DNA of 64,000 nucleotides from Erpobdella octoculata. Its lineage: Eukaryota; Annelida; Clitellata; Hirudinida; Erpobdellidae. The notes under the pieces were generated by a model. That model saw nothing but the letters and a program-made list of their open reading frames with translations, ran no database searches and had not been told where the DNA came from. The stretch is from positions 19,370,955 to 19,434,954 of the forward strand of contig OZ022246.1 in assembly GCA_963978895.1 (NCBI GenBank), given 5' to 3'. Position numbers and translations under genes: made by a program. Every line of letters starts with the position of its first letter. The stretch's first letter is position 1. Shown piece by piece: positions 24,606 to 36,282 of the stretch.

Positions 24606-25300
24606 ACAATGCTTTTTATTTTCAAAAAACCAGCTGTTAAGTGCTAAAAACTATTTAAAAAAAGATCAATGTTTTTTAAAAAAAAGTTTCACATAGTGAA
24701 CGTGTGATTTACAAACTAAAATGAATACCAAAAATAAATTAATAACAGTCTCGAAAACATAAATAACTCAAAACATAGATAACTCAAATTTGTATTTATG
24801 ATAAGAATTCACTGACTATGACTAACGAACGGTGTTAATATTATCAAACATCAAATCAAATCCAATCAAATTTATTTAACGCCAATGTCGTAAACGAATC
24901 TGAGGCGGGTGAACGTGAGATGATCTAACTAATTTAACTGGAAAAGATGAGTTTTTAAAGTACGTTTAAAGAGGGAAAGAGATGAAGCAGATTTGATATG
25001 GGAAGGAAGGAAAACATAATAGAGTCCCACCAGAGGCGAAGTGTGCCATCATTCACCATCGAAAAATTGAATGTTTAAAATTAATAAAAACTGTTGAAAC
25101 TTGTTTAGAGTTTGAAAATTACTTTAACATATGAACCAGGTTAAAAGTGACGCTTTCTGAATTAAACTTGATTTTATTCGAAAGTTTAAGCAACACGGTT
25201 TATCAATGTTAAGAGAAAGCAGAACGTCCATATTGTCTGTTAAATTGTTGTGAATCCCATTGCGCGAAAGTGGATAAAAAAAGACTTTTTGTGTAAAAAC
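24606..25300. other. Non-coding stretch with possible retroelement debris
   Basis: ATTTATTTAACGCCAATGTC, TCTGAGGCGGGTGAAC and AGAGGGAAAGAGATGA at 24,870-24,985 look like a transposable-element tail, but I cannot assign a family. No exon is seen. Confidence 0.35.
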
Positions 25301-25310
25301 TGATTCATAA

Positions 25311-26155
25311 TTGGGTCTGGGGGGCTCGGTAATATTGGATTTAATTTCAGAATCACCACCTGCAAATTATCAGTTGTTTTTCGATAATTTTTTTACTAAC
25401 ATTCGGCTTCTTAACAAACTGAAAGAAATGGGTATTGGTGGCACTGGCACTGTGCGTGTCCACCGTACTGAGAATTGTCCTCTCATTGCCCCTGAAGCTA
25501 TGAAAAAATTACCTCGTGGTACATCGGATTACCGACTAGACCAGAACACTGGTGTAGTTGTTGTAAGATGGCATGACAACAGTGTTGTTACTGTTGCTTC
25601 AAATAGTTACGGCGTCGAGCCGTCCGGACAGGCACAGCGATGGTCGCACGCTGAGAAAAAAAAGTCACAATTCCACAGCCACATCTCATCTCTCAGTACA
25701 ACAAAGGCATGGGAGGAGTGGATCGAATGGACCAGAATATTGGAGCATATAGAATAAGCATTCGTTCTAAAAAATAGTGGTGGCCTTTCTTTTCTAACTG
25801 TGCTGATGTTGCCATGCAGAATGCTTGGCTGCTTTACCGCATGACGGAGGGATACAAAGCATCACCGATGGATCAGCTTCAGTTTAGGCGTTCTGTGACT
25901 GCATCCTATTTTGGTCAGTATGGAAATAATAGATTAACTGTTGGTCGTGCACCTGGTCGTGCTAGAAATATGGATCACCGAGTGCTTCCAGAAGTTCGAT
26001 ACGATGGCCAAAATCACATTATTGCTCAAGGAGGTACCCAACGACGATGCGCAGAATGTGGAAAAAAAGTTACACATGTATGTAACAAATGTAATGTAGG
26101 ACTTTATGTGTGGTGTTTTGCTTCATATCATTATCTCGACAGCAGCAATTATTAA
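25311..26155 (+). pseudogene. piggyBac transposase, C-terminal half, frameshifted
   Basis: Reads LGLGGSVILDLISESPPANY, then LFFDNFFT (FDNFF at about 25,379-25,397 holds the second catalytic Asp). It continues with GIGGTGTVR and, in the next frame, GMGGVDRMDQNIGAYR (25,714-25,731 holds the third Asp region) and DVAMQNAWLLY. The end is cysteine-rich (RRCAECGKKVTHVCNKC), as in the piggyBac C-terminal zinc-binding domain. The frame breaks at an A run near 25,655-25,663, and a TAG stop follows at 25,775. The N-terminal half, with the first catalytic Asp, is missing; coding similarity starts at about 25,310. The enzyme class does DDE cut-and-paste transposition at TTAA; this copy is dead. Confidence 0.92.
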
Positions 26156-26497
26156 ACAGTTAGAAACTTTTATTTTTTCATGTTTTATGTTTATTATTGC
26201 TTGTAAAAGTCAGTAATTAACTGAAAAATTAACCATTTTTATTTATTTTTGACTTATTATATAATAATATTTTGTTATTAATAAATATGAATTGTTTACT
26301 TTTGTGTTTTGCAGCAAATAATGCCATGACAGTACATTTTCAGCTAATGAAAGGACACCTACCCTCCCTCCCTCCCAAAAAATGGGACGTTCACTCAAAA
26401 TAAAAATAAAAAAAAACTATGCATTATTTTTAATTTTTAATTTCAGATATCTTATTTTGAGCACTAAACCAACATAATATCAAAAAATTAGAAACAT

Positions 26498-26524
26498 CTA
26501 AGATCTCAGGCACTAATGGGTTAA
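26498..26524 (+). mobile_element. piggyBac 3' terminus and TTAA target site
   Basis: The element ends ATCTCAGGCACTAATGGG at 26,520 and is followed by TTAA at 26,521-26,524. Read inwards this is TTAACCCATTAGTGCC, a normal piggyBac end. A CCCAAAAAATGGGACG subterminal sequence lies at about 26,374-26,390; a related one occurs near 62,735. Confidence 0.75.
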
Positions 26525-26639
26525 TGTGTTTTACAATATCATTATAATATAATACGTACGGTGAAAATTTAGAAAAAAAAGTATTATCTGTTTATTATGC
26601 ACAGTTGGATATGTTTGAATGTTTATATGTTTGATGCTA

Positions 26640-27010
26640 TGTCGGGAAGGGTAGACCGACCGCCCTCTTCGCTTGTGGATGGCGTGTGTGTCTGTGTGTG
26701 TGTGTGTGTCTGTGTGGTGCGTTTATATGTGTGCGTGCTAGGTCGACAACGATAGACAGATCTCCCGCTATGTAGACGTAAATCCACATCCTGCGTATTT
26801 AATGAACTGGAGTATTTTAGTCAATTATAGTTTAACTAAGTATTTCATGACAGGCAAGTATTAGAATATTGCATTGCTACCGGAAATACATGTGTTTGGA
26901 GATTTTCATGCTAATTGGACTTGTTGAAGTGGTCGAAAATCGATTACAAAACAGAGATCCATGATGCAGACATACAAACAGTGTGAGTTAAATAAAAGCT
27001 TGTAAAAAGC
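26640..27010 (-). repeat. Dispersed repeat R2, inverted diverged copy
   Basis: The inverse of the R2 landmarks is seen: TATTTTAGTCAATTATAGTTTAACTAAG, AATACATGTGTTT, GAAGTGGTCGAAAATCGATT, ATAAAAGCTTGTAAA. A (GT)n patch at about 26,685-26,715 is included. Confidence 0.6.
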
Positions 27011-27561
27011 ATATCTACGATCAACATTATCCCAATCTTAGTTGACAACCTTTCAACATTGTCAATTGAAAATGAAATTGTTGAAAACATCGACTATGAA
27101 AACGTTTGCCATTGAAAATTTTAAAAAATGTCATTAGTTTTTTTTTAATGAGTCATCGTATTTTTTTGCTTTTTCCGTATTGTCAGAACTGCAATCAGGG
27201 AGCACTGTAAAAACTAATCCTGGTAGTGCTAAAACCTACACAATTTGTGTTGTTTTGTCTTTAGTACGGTAAAAACAGTGAGAGGTTTTTTCAACGTTTT
27301 TAGTTATAGACTTTTTTAAGATAAAACTAGTTCATTTACCAGACGTTGTCTAGTTTCTTCTAAGTTTTATCAATTGGTTACATTTTTATCGTGTTACACA
27401 TTGATCGATTACAATTGATATAAAATTAAATATTGAAAATTAAAAAAAATTGAACTGTTACTTCTTCAGTGCTTAAATGTATTTACTCAAAACCTGCACT
27501 GAGGTTATTATTTTTAAATAAAACATAAATTAATAATGCAATCCAAATAGCACAATTATTA

Positions 27562-28802
27562 ATGTGCTGGTCCACGGAGCTCAAACTACCGGTCCGCAGA
27601 AAAATTCATTAAACAATTGAAAAAAATGTACGTTTTCATCCCCGGTGTTGTTCACAACAAAATGTTGGTTACTTAAAACTAAGTGAAATAAGTTCTTAAT
27701 CATAAGATAAATGTTGTAAATTTCGTAAGTGCGGTTGCATGAAATATTGCTTATTGTCAGTGCTCTGTGAAGAGATGGGATCTGACCATAATGTTTGCTT
27801 TTTCATATCAAAGTTAGTAAGGGTTTTACTCGCAAAGGAGCCTAAAGGTTTCGTACTAACTAGAAAGCCTTTTTCGGAAAAATTTAGTAGTGATGAAATT
27901 TCTTTAACAGCATAATTGTCTGATATTTTCAACCTACGTAAATTATTAGTCGCATTAAAGCTTGGGAAGAACCGCATTTGCCAATCTCTCTACCATATTA
28001 TTTTAATTTTCGGTATAATTGCCATTAGTAAAAAGATAGTGTTGGTAAAATTTTTGTTTGGGGTGATGAACACAAAACACAAGAAAGAGAACAAAAAAAT
28101 GAAATAAATAAATAAAAATCACACAAAAGAAGTCTCCCAAAAGAATTATTTTCCATCTAGGGGATATTCTTATAGCAGATAGTATTAATAAACAACAAAA
28201 AAAACAACAAACTCATTAAAGAAATAAAAGAATTTATTTTACTATTAAATAGAATTTTGATCACAAAGAAATAACAGTTTTTCATATAGCAGGTTTAAAA
28301 TATTTGCAGTCAGTTTATGATGAAAGAGAATCAATTTCTCCGACTTCTTTTATTGATTTTAATATAACTAATACAATCAGATAATTTGCTTGATTATGAT
28401 TAATTAATCTATGACCAACAAAAACCTTTCGCTTTATCAATACTCTTAATTCCCATAATCAACCGCAACAAACGTTAATAAAAATTAATAAAATATATTA
28501 GTTGAAATAACATGATTTAATTGATTTTGACATAAACAAAATTTGTTCAGCAGCATATTTCTCTGATATCTTCAGCCTACTTAAATTCGTAAAAACAGTT
28601 TATTAATGTATTCATTACTCCGCATTATTGAGATTTTATATTGTTTCTAATAAAAAAAAGAATTTATAAAGACTCATCTCTCTAATATATTATTATTTTA
28701 GATTCGATTGCCAGATAAAATTTTTCTTTTCTACTGGTGGTCTGCCAACAACATTATAAAGATACAGCTGGTCCCTGTTTCTAAAAAGTTTAAGAACCAC
28801 TG
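27562..28802. mobile_element. Possible hAT-type element
   Basis: The right end AAAAAGTTTAAGAACCACTG at 28,783-28,802 is the inverse of CAGTGGTTCTTAAACTTTTT, a classic hAT terminus. The left candidate CACGGAGCTCAAACTACCGG near 27,573 resembles its partner. No clean 8-bp duplication was found, so the left border and the unity of the element are uncertain. Confidence 0.45.
27696..27989 (-). CDS. Exon-like open frame of unknown function
   Basis: The frame runs from a possible acceptor (ATATGGTAG, AG ending near 27,990) to a stop at 27,696. It includes FFPSFNATNNLRRLKISDNY and later TLTNFDMKKQTLWSDPISSQ. A diverged copy of the NLRRLKIS segment, readable as NLSRLKISEKYAAE, occurs on the same strand at about 28,550-28,595. 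Composition is protein-like, with no known domain. It could be an element-encoded or host exon; the possible hAT borders enclose it. Confidence 0.35.
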   Translation of the reverse strand, partial: RDWQMRFFPSFNATNNLRRLKISDNYAVKEISSLLNFSEKGFLVSTKPLGSFASKTLTNFDMKKQTLWSDPISSQSTDNKQYFMQPHLRNLQHLSYD

Positions 28803-29760
28803 GGTCCTATTTGAGGATAAGCCAGATTTTCATTTATTGTAAAACACTTTTCTTTTAAAATGACGTTTTTGAATTTATAAATGTTAATATCTATATGACT
28901 GTGTTTGATTTGTTTTGCTTCAAAAAAAGCTAGTTAGTTTTTATTTATAATGTTTGAAAACATTTAAAATTTCAAATAAGCATGGGAATCAAAGGTTAAA
29001 TATTTGAAACAATCTTTCTGAAATAAATTACATATAAGATTTTTTTTTAAATTTTATGATTTGAAACAAATATGTTGTGTGTTTATATATCTATTGTGTT
29101 TTATGTAAGAAAAATAATACTATGCAACTTACAACTTTTAGCATAGAAACCGAGCACAGCAGTAGAGATAAGTTAAAATCGAGGCCCACGACACGCTCGA
29201 TCAGCCTGTATTTATTTTGTTTGCACTGAACTAGACAAATGTGTTTTTTGAAATCGCTGATTTTAGGTAATGCTGTTTAATTAATTTATTTTTAATCTGT
29301 AAACCCATTTATAAATACGGTCTTGTGTTTCTGCTTCCTTCAAAATTTTATTTATTTGACAGAAATTAAAAACTCTCAACGTTTTTACATTACATTTATG
29401 ATCTCACAAACTTGAATTATTAAAAACAATAAAACATGCTTTGAATTTTATAAATATACTCCAAATAAATTAAAATTAAAAAAAAAATTATGACAAACGA
29501 TCATTTCAATCGGACTGATCTTTCAAAATGTTTCTACTACTAGATATAATTCAACAAGGCAATTAAGTTAAGAGACTTTCAAAAGAGACTTTTTAGAGAA
29601 ATTTTAAAATGTTGTAAGCGGATGTTTCACGATCATTTTGCTTCTTATTTTTGCAAGTTTTTTCACTTTTGTCCAAATGCGTGATTGCATTTTTGCTCTT
29701 TTTTATGACCCAGCAATGCTATCCACTGGTAGAAAGTTTGTTTATGTGTCAACGTTTTAT
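28803..29760. other. No supported gene
   Basis: AT-rich. The only repeat is a dispersed-motif copy at 29,200-29,252. Confidence 0.4.
29200..29252 (+). repeat. Dispersed motif, copy 5
   Basis: ATCAGCCTGTATTTATTTTG, TTTGCACTGAACTAGACAAATGTGTTTTTT. It pairs best with the copy at 31,514-31,562; both are preceded by a GGCCCAC.ACACG lead. Confidence 0.6.
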
Positions 29761-29769
29761 TGTCAAAAA

Positions 29770-30030
29770 ACGAGTAAACACATAAATAAACAATCTATTA
29801 GTGCGTAACATTGCTAGATGAAAAAACGGGTTTTCTAACACATACTTTAATTTTAAATACACACTATTTAGAAATACGAAAGTGGTTCAAATTTAATTGA
29901 ATCATGTATTGTCATCCAATATAAAGCTATGCTGAAAGTTTCAACTTCCTAGCTAGTCAAAAAGCTGGTTAAATTTTACTTGCAAGATTTGCGTACAGAG
30001 AAAGCCACACACACACACATACACACAAAC
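29770..30030 (-). repeat. Inverted copy of 59,290-59,600
   Basis: CTAGCTAGTCAAAAAGCTGG, TTAAATTTTACTTGCAAGAT and TTTGCGTA here are the reverse complement of the sequence at 59,320-59,390. Dispersed repeat of unknown class. Confidence 0.65.
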
Positions 30031-30550
30031 ACAAACAGAGGTTGTAACTTAATAAAAGTTTGTAAAAAAAACAAAATAGAGCAAAAGAAAGAAATGTAAA
30101 AAGATGACTAAAAATACAAATCAATTAATTGTTTTAAAGATTTTGTTTGAATTTTGATTATTATTTGAAATTGAAAAACGTTCTACAACAGTTTCTCTTA
30201 AAGTCGTTAAGCACTCGTATCAAAATCTGTCTTCCAGGCTTTTCGATAGTTGAAACAAATGAAACTTTTAGGTGAAAGTTATAACAGTCAATTTTTATAC
30301 AAAACATTCATAACGCAATTTAAGTTAATTTTACAAAATCAATAACCGTTTCTTTATTATTATACAAAGACAAATAACATTCTTTCCAGCACCATATTTT
30401 CAACTCCAATCACTTGAATGACAAAAGATTGATAAACCTGTTTGTTTCGGATTTTGGAAAAATATATAGCTACACCATTATTTCGAGTTTTAGTAAATCA
30501 GCTAACTAAGAGCAATCGTGCAATTGTTAACAGCTCTGCACACAATATCT

Positions 30551-30722
30551 TTTTTTTTTATATTAGTTTTTAGTCCTTTACACCAGGTATTTTAAGACTC
30601 TAATGGCTGTATGTAGAAAACACTTAAGTACTACCTGTCGTGGATCAGAATTTGATCATTTTTACTTTACCCTCCTTCTTTCTTCAGGCTTGGGACTGGC
30701 TCGCAATTAGCGAGGCGGAGTT
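30551..30722 (-). mobile_element. SINE-like retroposon S1, copy 1
   Basis: On the minus strand it runs AACTCCGCCTCGCTAATTGC through GCTAT.AACTAA to a poly(A) tail (poly-T on plus). It is flanked by the 12-mer CACACAATATCT at 30,539-30,550 and 30,723-30,734, a target duplication. The 5' end is the same as in the 40.6-kb copy, so about 170-200 bp is the full length. No clear A or B box was found, so the ancestor RNA is unknown. Confidence 0.8.
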
Positions 30723-30734
30723 CACACAATATCT

Positions 30735-30764
30735 TTTTTTTTTCATTATAGTTTATAGTCAACA
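30735..30764 (-). mobile_element. SINE S1, 5'-truncated second insertion
   Basis: Only the tail part (poly-T, then CATTATAGTTTATAGTC) is present. A third copy of CACACAATATCT follows at 30,765-30,776, so two S1 insertions used the same target word side by side. Confidence 0.65.
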
Positions 30765-30778
30765 CACACAATATCTTG

Positions 30779-30829
30779 CTTCAGCTTGTTTTTATTCTTT
30801 TCCAATACGCCAGTCAGAGGTGTTTTTTT
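30779..30829 (+). repeat. Dispersed motif, copy 6
   Basis: Near-consensus: TTCAGCTTGTTTTTATTCTT, CCAATACGCCAGTCAGAGGTGTTTTTTT. ATCATCGTCGTTGTCATCAT follows from about 30,909. Confidence 0.75.
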
Positions 30830-31513
30830 AAGGAGGTTAAAAATTGAGAAATAAATGTTGTAATTCTACGCCATTGTTACAACTCACAATATCAACAGCT
30901 GTTATTCGATCATCGTCGTTGTCATCATCATCACGACCATTATAATTTTTTTGAACATCATCATTTTTATAATCATCATCAGCACTATAATCATCCATAA
31001 TCTTAGTTATTTGCAATTCCACATTTTTAATACCGATTTTATAAATAAAAACTTCAAAACAAAGCTATAAAAAGAGCAATAGAAAATAGTTTCAATTTTG
31101 TGTGGTAATGTTTTTTATAATTAAAAAATACAAATTAAAACAATGTTTTATTCTGCAAAAAACTTCAATCAAAATTAAAAATAAACTTGAAATGTTTAGT
31201 TAATTTTGAAAAAAAACGACATTTAATTTTTAAATCTGATAATGTTTGTTTAAAAATGTGTTTATTCCATATTGATTCAAACGTTTCTTGAATTTTTAAT
31301 CTGCACATACTTTGCATATTAAGTACTTAGAAGACTGTGGTCAATTTTTTCTTAACCCCGAATATATTACGTCAAACACAAATTTCAATTAGGTTTTCAA
31401 CTTACTTTTATATGACCAGCCATGAAGCATAGAAACCAAGCACAAGAGTGTAATAAGCGAGTAAATGAAAATTTGATTAATAAAAGAGAAAAACAGTGGC
31501 CCACAACACGTTC

Positions 31514-31562
31514 TTTGAGCTTGTATTTATCTTTTTGCACTACACTAGACAAAGGTGTTTTG
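31514..31562 (+). repeat. Dispersed motif, copy 7
   Basis: TTTGAGCTTGTATTTATC, TTTTTGCACTACACTAGACAAAGGTGTTTTG. A CGACGTCATCATTATTGTCG stretch follows from about 31,641. Confidence 0.7.
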
Positions 31563-31841
31563 AAATTGCCGATTTCAGTTAGTGATATTTCTACATGGTT
31601 GTAACAACTCAGCAAGTCCAAAACTGGTAATATCTTTAAATTATCGACGTCATCATTATTGTCGTTTTCGTCGTAGTTATATTTATCCATCATCACTTTA
31701 ATCAACATTGTCATCATAGTTTCTGTATTTGTAAACTGTTTAATTCATTTATATTATTTTCACCGCCAGTCTATTTTGCTAGCCAACGAATCTTGGAAAT
31801 AAAATTTACCAAACTTTCCTTTATTAAAATGAACATGGAAT

Positions 31842-31930
31842 ATGAAGTTGTCTCTCATGTATTGTATCTACTATAAAGTTGTCTCTCATGTATTGTATCT
31901 GCTATGAAATTGTCTCTCATGTATTGTATC
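31842..31930 (+). repeat. 33-bp tandem repeat, three copies
   Basis: GTTGTCTCTCATGTATTGTATC plus about 11 bp is repeated three times with little divergence. No coding role is apparent. Confidence 0.9.
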
Positions 31931-32555
31931 TTCATTTATTACAAAGAATTTTTATTTCCTAAAAGACTCCTTTGTCCAAATAGCCCTGCTCTACTTTATT
32001 CTAGACGTTCCACAACTCGCTCATTGCTAGCACAAACTTCTATTTTTAATTGCATTATATTGAAAGCACGCCAAACCAACGTTTTGCGTTTACAGCCGGT
32101 ACACTTTATTAAAGATTAATAAAAATTATTAAAACATTAAAAAAAGCATTACTTAAAAATGAACGACAAACCAAACGCGACGAGACATCGTACCAAGAAC
32201 AAAACTTGACGAAAAATACCAGTGCAAAAAACCGTAATTTTTACAGGGTATTTCTAGTATAGATATACAAAGACATTTTATAAATAACACTTCATGCATT
32301 ATATTTTATTATTGGAAGAACATGATGTTTGTTTTTCATTTCCTAAAGTACTGTCCACAAAAGTGTCTTCTAGAACCGGCCAATATTTGAGCTTATTATC
32401 AAGTGGTTCAGTAGTTTTGCAGGTATACATAAGGTATCAAACGATGATTGTAAAAAGAGATACTAAAAACACATAGAATCGTTCTTACAGGCACAAAGAC
32501 CTGAAAAATAAGGAGATGATTGGGTCAAGCCGCAAACGTGATATACGGATAGAAA
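31931..32555. other. No supported gene
   Basis: Short frames occur on the plus strand, but none has splice context or a recognisable product. Confidence 0.35.
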
Positions 32556-32559
32556 CCAT

Positions 32560-33415
32560 TTTAGACATGCCTTTTATGTGTTGTGTCAATAATACATTTC
32601 TACCAGAACACAAGCAAGTCATGGCTAAAGATGACTGAAATTTTAACAAAATCACAATAAAATATCAAAAAAAGAAAACAGAAAATCTTAACAGTGGTTC
32701 AGCTAACCAAAGAAAAGTTTGTCGTCAGGTAAAGACGTTCCCATCACCAAGAAAAAACACAAATTTACTCTCCGAAAAAGAAATTAGCAAGCAAAGCAAG
32801 ATAAATAAAATTAACAACTAAACTTCTCTTCATATCATTCAGTGAGAGACAATTTGTTGGTTTTGTCTTGTATCTGACAATAAGAATTGAAAACAATTGG
32901 AAAATTAGCAATTTGGATCCACAAGGCCTGCAACAATAAAGCAAAATTTTCAAATCCTTCTAAGCCAAAAATGATTTAATTGCAGAAGTTGTTTTAGCTT
33001 CATTGTATTTTTTTTCTACCACACCAAAACTCAAAATTCAAAAAACTTGAATCAAAAAGCAATGTTTTATATCCAATTCCAAATTGAGTGATGCCTTTCA
33101 TAATTTCTTTTTTGAATAACATCTCATCACCACCACATTAATTTTTGAAACCAAACATTTACCTGTACACTTTACCTAACAATGGACATCAGGGCAACAT
33201 ATTTTTTAACATGTTTTCTATCTTTCTTTTTTTCTTTCACTCAGTTTACCATAAGCAGGACAGTATCTTCTACTGTTTTGCTACTTTTTACATTTAATTT
33301 ACTTTTCATCCGTAAATCTTTCATAAATACTGCTTTGTGTTTCTGCTATTCTCGTAGTTTTATTTATTTGAGAGAAAGTAAAAACTTTCGCCGTCTTTAC
33401 ATCACATTATAATCA
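32560..33415 (+). repeat. Dispersed repeat R6, copy 1
   Basis: Aligns with about 57,640-58,360 in the same orientation. Landmarks: ATCTCATCA.CACCACATTAATTTTT, ACCAAACATTTACC.GTACAC, GGCAACATATTTTTTAACAT, TTGAGAGAAAGTAAAAACT. It has no shared open frame. Confidence 0.7.
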
Positions 33416-33434
33416 CACAAATTTATTTTATTAT

Positions 33435-33637
<203 letters not shown>

Positions 33638-33639
33638 AC

Positions 33640-34435
33640 CAGGCACGGGCAAGCCCCTCGCCGAACAATATAAACACAAACTGAACGCGCAAACAAATAC
33701 AACAAAAAATAACGAAAAATAAACAGAAAAATAAATACAGTTTAATTTTATAAAAATAACTTTCATTCCAAAACTACATTTTTTTCTACAATTCAATAGT
33801 TCAATCAATTAAATACAGCTTTCATCTTTTATTTATTTGTATTTCAACAAAACACATTTATTTCCCAAATTGATACCGTCGTAAAAATTAATTAGTCTAT
33901 TGGCTGCCGGCGACCAAATCAAATTTGCTAAGCACTAAATTTACTATCATCTTAATGAATTATTCATGAATTCCTAGATATTTTGTAAGAAAGATTAAAA
34001 ACAGTTCTATTATACTCAAACATGGATTTTTATATAATGCTATTATAAAGAAGTCCATGACTCAAACTTCTCAAAATTATAATTAGTAAACGCAGGTTAA
34101 CTTTTATCAGCTTTAATTATCCACGGCATTTCCGGTTCTCCAAATAATTTGCGTAATTTATTTCTAATTTTTAGCTTCTTCTATGTGCTATTTTCAACCG
34201 GAGAATCAAACACTTGAAAATTTTCATTGTACTCAAACATTCCCCAAATAAGTCTACTTTAGAGTAACCAGTGTTGTTCCAGTTAATTGTAACTGTAATT
34301 GCAGATTAATTAAAAAATCTGAATTAGAAATATTAACTGAAAAACATTTTCCCAGTTGTCTATTGTTTTTAAACGTTTTTAAACACACGCTTTGACTTCA
34401 AAATGTTTTAAAAGAGAAAACAAATGTAACGTCAA
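33640..34435. other. No supported gene
   Basis: AT-rich. TTGTAACTGTAATTGC and ATTAACTGAAAAACATTTTC at 34,278-34,350 echo words near 16,676 and 60,085, which lie beside hAT debris at the latter site. Confidence 0.35.
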
Positions 34436-34439
34436 ATAA

Positions 34440-34628
34440 AAGAGTGAGACGAAACGTAGGAGAACGAATAGTATGTAGACAAATCGTTTAAGACGAAATG
34501 TAGTAAGACGAACAGTAAGGAGACGAATAGTAACAAAGGACGAATAGTAAAGAGATGAATGGTATGCAGAGACGAAACGTAGGAGACGAAACGTAGGAAA
34601 ACGAACAGTAAGGAGACGAATGGTACGA
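34440..34628. repeat. Array of GAGACGAATAGTAA-like short tandem repeats
   Basis: Around a dozen imperfect units of 13-16 bp (AGACGAAACGTAGG, AGACGAATAGTAA, ACGAACAGTAAGG). They resemble the short-unit arms of the foldback elements, but no inverted partner arm was found nearby. Confidence 0.8.
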
Positions 34629-35099
34629 ACACCATACTCCTTGATGCCCAAGAAAGCATTGTTTTTTATGTATTTTTTAATCCTTCATATTAAATTCACC
34701 TTTCTGTCTGTCGGTCGTAGTACAAACCCATTTCCCGTTATTAAACTAATGTGAAACTTGGTCCATAGTCTCGTGAGGACCAAACATTAATTTTGAGATG
34801 GTCAATCACAAAAACATTTTTTTTAGTTTTTCAGTTGAACGCTAAAATAAAAAATCTAAGCGATAATTCGTCATTGTTTATTTCATTAAATAACAACAAT
34901 TTTGAATTTAACTTTTAATCATTTCACGTATTACTATCGATCAGAAGCTTTTTATTTTGATTATTTATTTATAATGGAACATTGTTTTTAAACCCATTCA
35001 ATCAATAATTATCAGATTTTCTTTTCATGATTGCAGATATCAATTTTACACTAAAAACCTTTTTATTTATATGGTTTTTAGAATTATAGACTTATATCT

Positions 35100-35375
35100 T
35101 ATTGAACAGATGCCATAGCCCATGAGGATCATCCGAGGCTGGTTAAATTGCTAGCTGCATGGAGAGGTCGATTTGCCGGTCCTTAACCAGCTTATTGCAC
35201 TTCATTAGTTGGCGGGCTGGAGTGAGTTGAGCCATGTGCCCACGAAAGCCTTGTGCTTTTGGTGGCCTCTCTGCCTCAAAGCCAACATAAACACGTCACC
35301 AAACACTCAAACATACATACCGTCTAAATTGTCTTATTGACAGATACAGACGTTAAACAAACCACACATTTGTTG
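35100..35375 (-). repeat. Dispersed repeat R3, inverted copy
   Basis: GCCATAGCCCATGAGGATCA, CCGAGGCTGGTTAAATTGCT and CATACATACCGTCTAAATTG are the reverse complement of the R3 copies at 44,950, 51,530 and 58,616. At about 270 bp with fixed ends it is probably a short retroposon or a non-autonomous DNA element. Confidence 0.8.
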
Positions 35376-36028
35376 CAAGCTGGGTTATGAATGTAAAATT
35401 AATGTTTTCTTATTCCTTAATGATTAAACATAAATTATAATTTCAATCCTCACAATTGAATTGAATTTTAGTGGGTTTATATTTTATGCGGACATTACAT
35501 TTAGTACATTCTATCAAATTTTCATACTGATTGGTCAACACATGTTTTTAGAGGTAAGCCGTATGAGAATTCTTAAATAAATTTATGTAAAATGTTTACA
35601 AATTATATACACAGCTTCTCAAAAAAAAAAAAAAAAAACTAACATAAAGGTAAATATAAATATGTGTGAAGGTTAATTGCAATGGGGGAGAGCAGAGCAT
35701 CATTCATTGCCTAAATGACTGGCGGATGAATACCAAGCAAGTTTATAGTAGTAGCTCTACTTCATCAAGTGATTCTAAAGTGGCACCTGGAACCCATGAC
35801 TATCAGAAAAAAAATGTTGATTAAAAAATTTTTAGAACTTTTTTAAATAATTCACTTTTTCGTCAAAACTTTCTAGACAGTGTTGCCCAAATTTCCATCC
35901 TATTCTGCCAAATGTTTTAAATATTGCAATCGGGCCGAGATTTTCAAGTAAAATAAAATTTGGTCTGCAAACTATTTGTTTCCTTATTTTTGTCTGTTTG
36001 TACCGTTCATCTAATCAACTAATTAATT

Positions 36029-36172
36029 CAATTAGCTTAATGGCTCAATTTGCTAGAATACATTGATCAGCATTCCAAATTATGTCTTTCTAAGTTTTTT
36101 ATGCTTTCTACATAATTTTGAATGCTGATCACTGTATTTTAGAAAATTAGGCCATTAATCTAATTTAATTAT
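36029..36172. mobile_element. Hairpin MITE-like palindrome
   Basis: The left arm (36,029-36,093: ATTAGCTTAATGGCTCAATT, then TTGATCAGCATTC.AAATTATGT) pairs with the right arm (36,102-36,172) over about 60 bp with few mismatches and a short loop. This is the form of a hairpin MITE. Family and target duplication are not established. Confidence 0.75.
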
Positions 36173-36282
36173 TTCATTTGTATTCAGCACCGTGAAAAGT
36201 TGTTTCTTTTGATTCGAAAATGTTTTATTTTTGGATAAAACGTGTTAATGTAAAACTTTACTTACTTTAATTGATTTCATTT

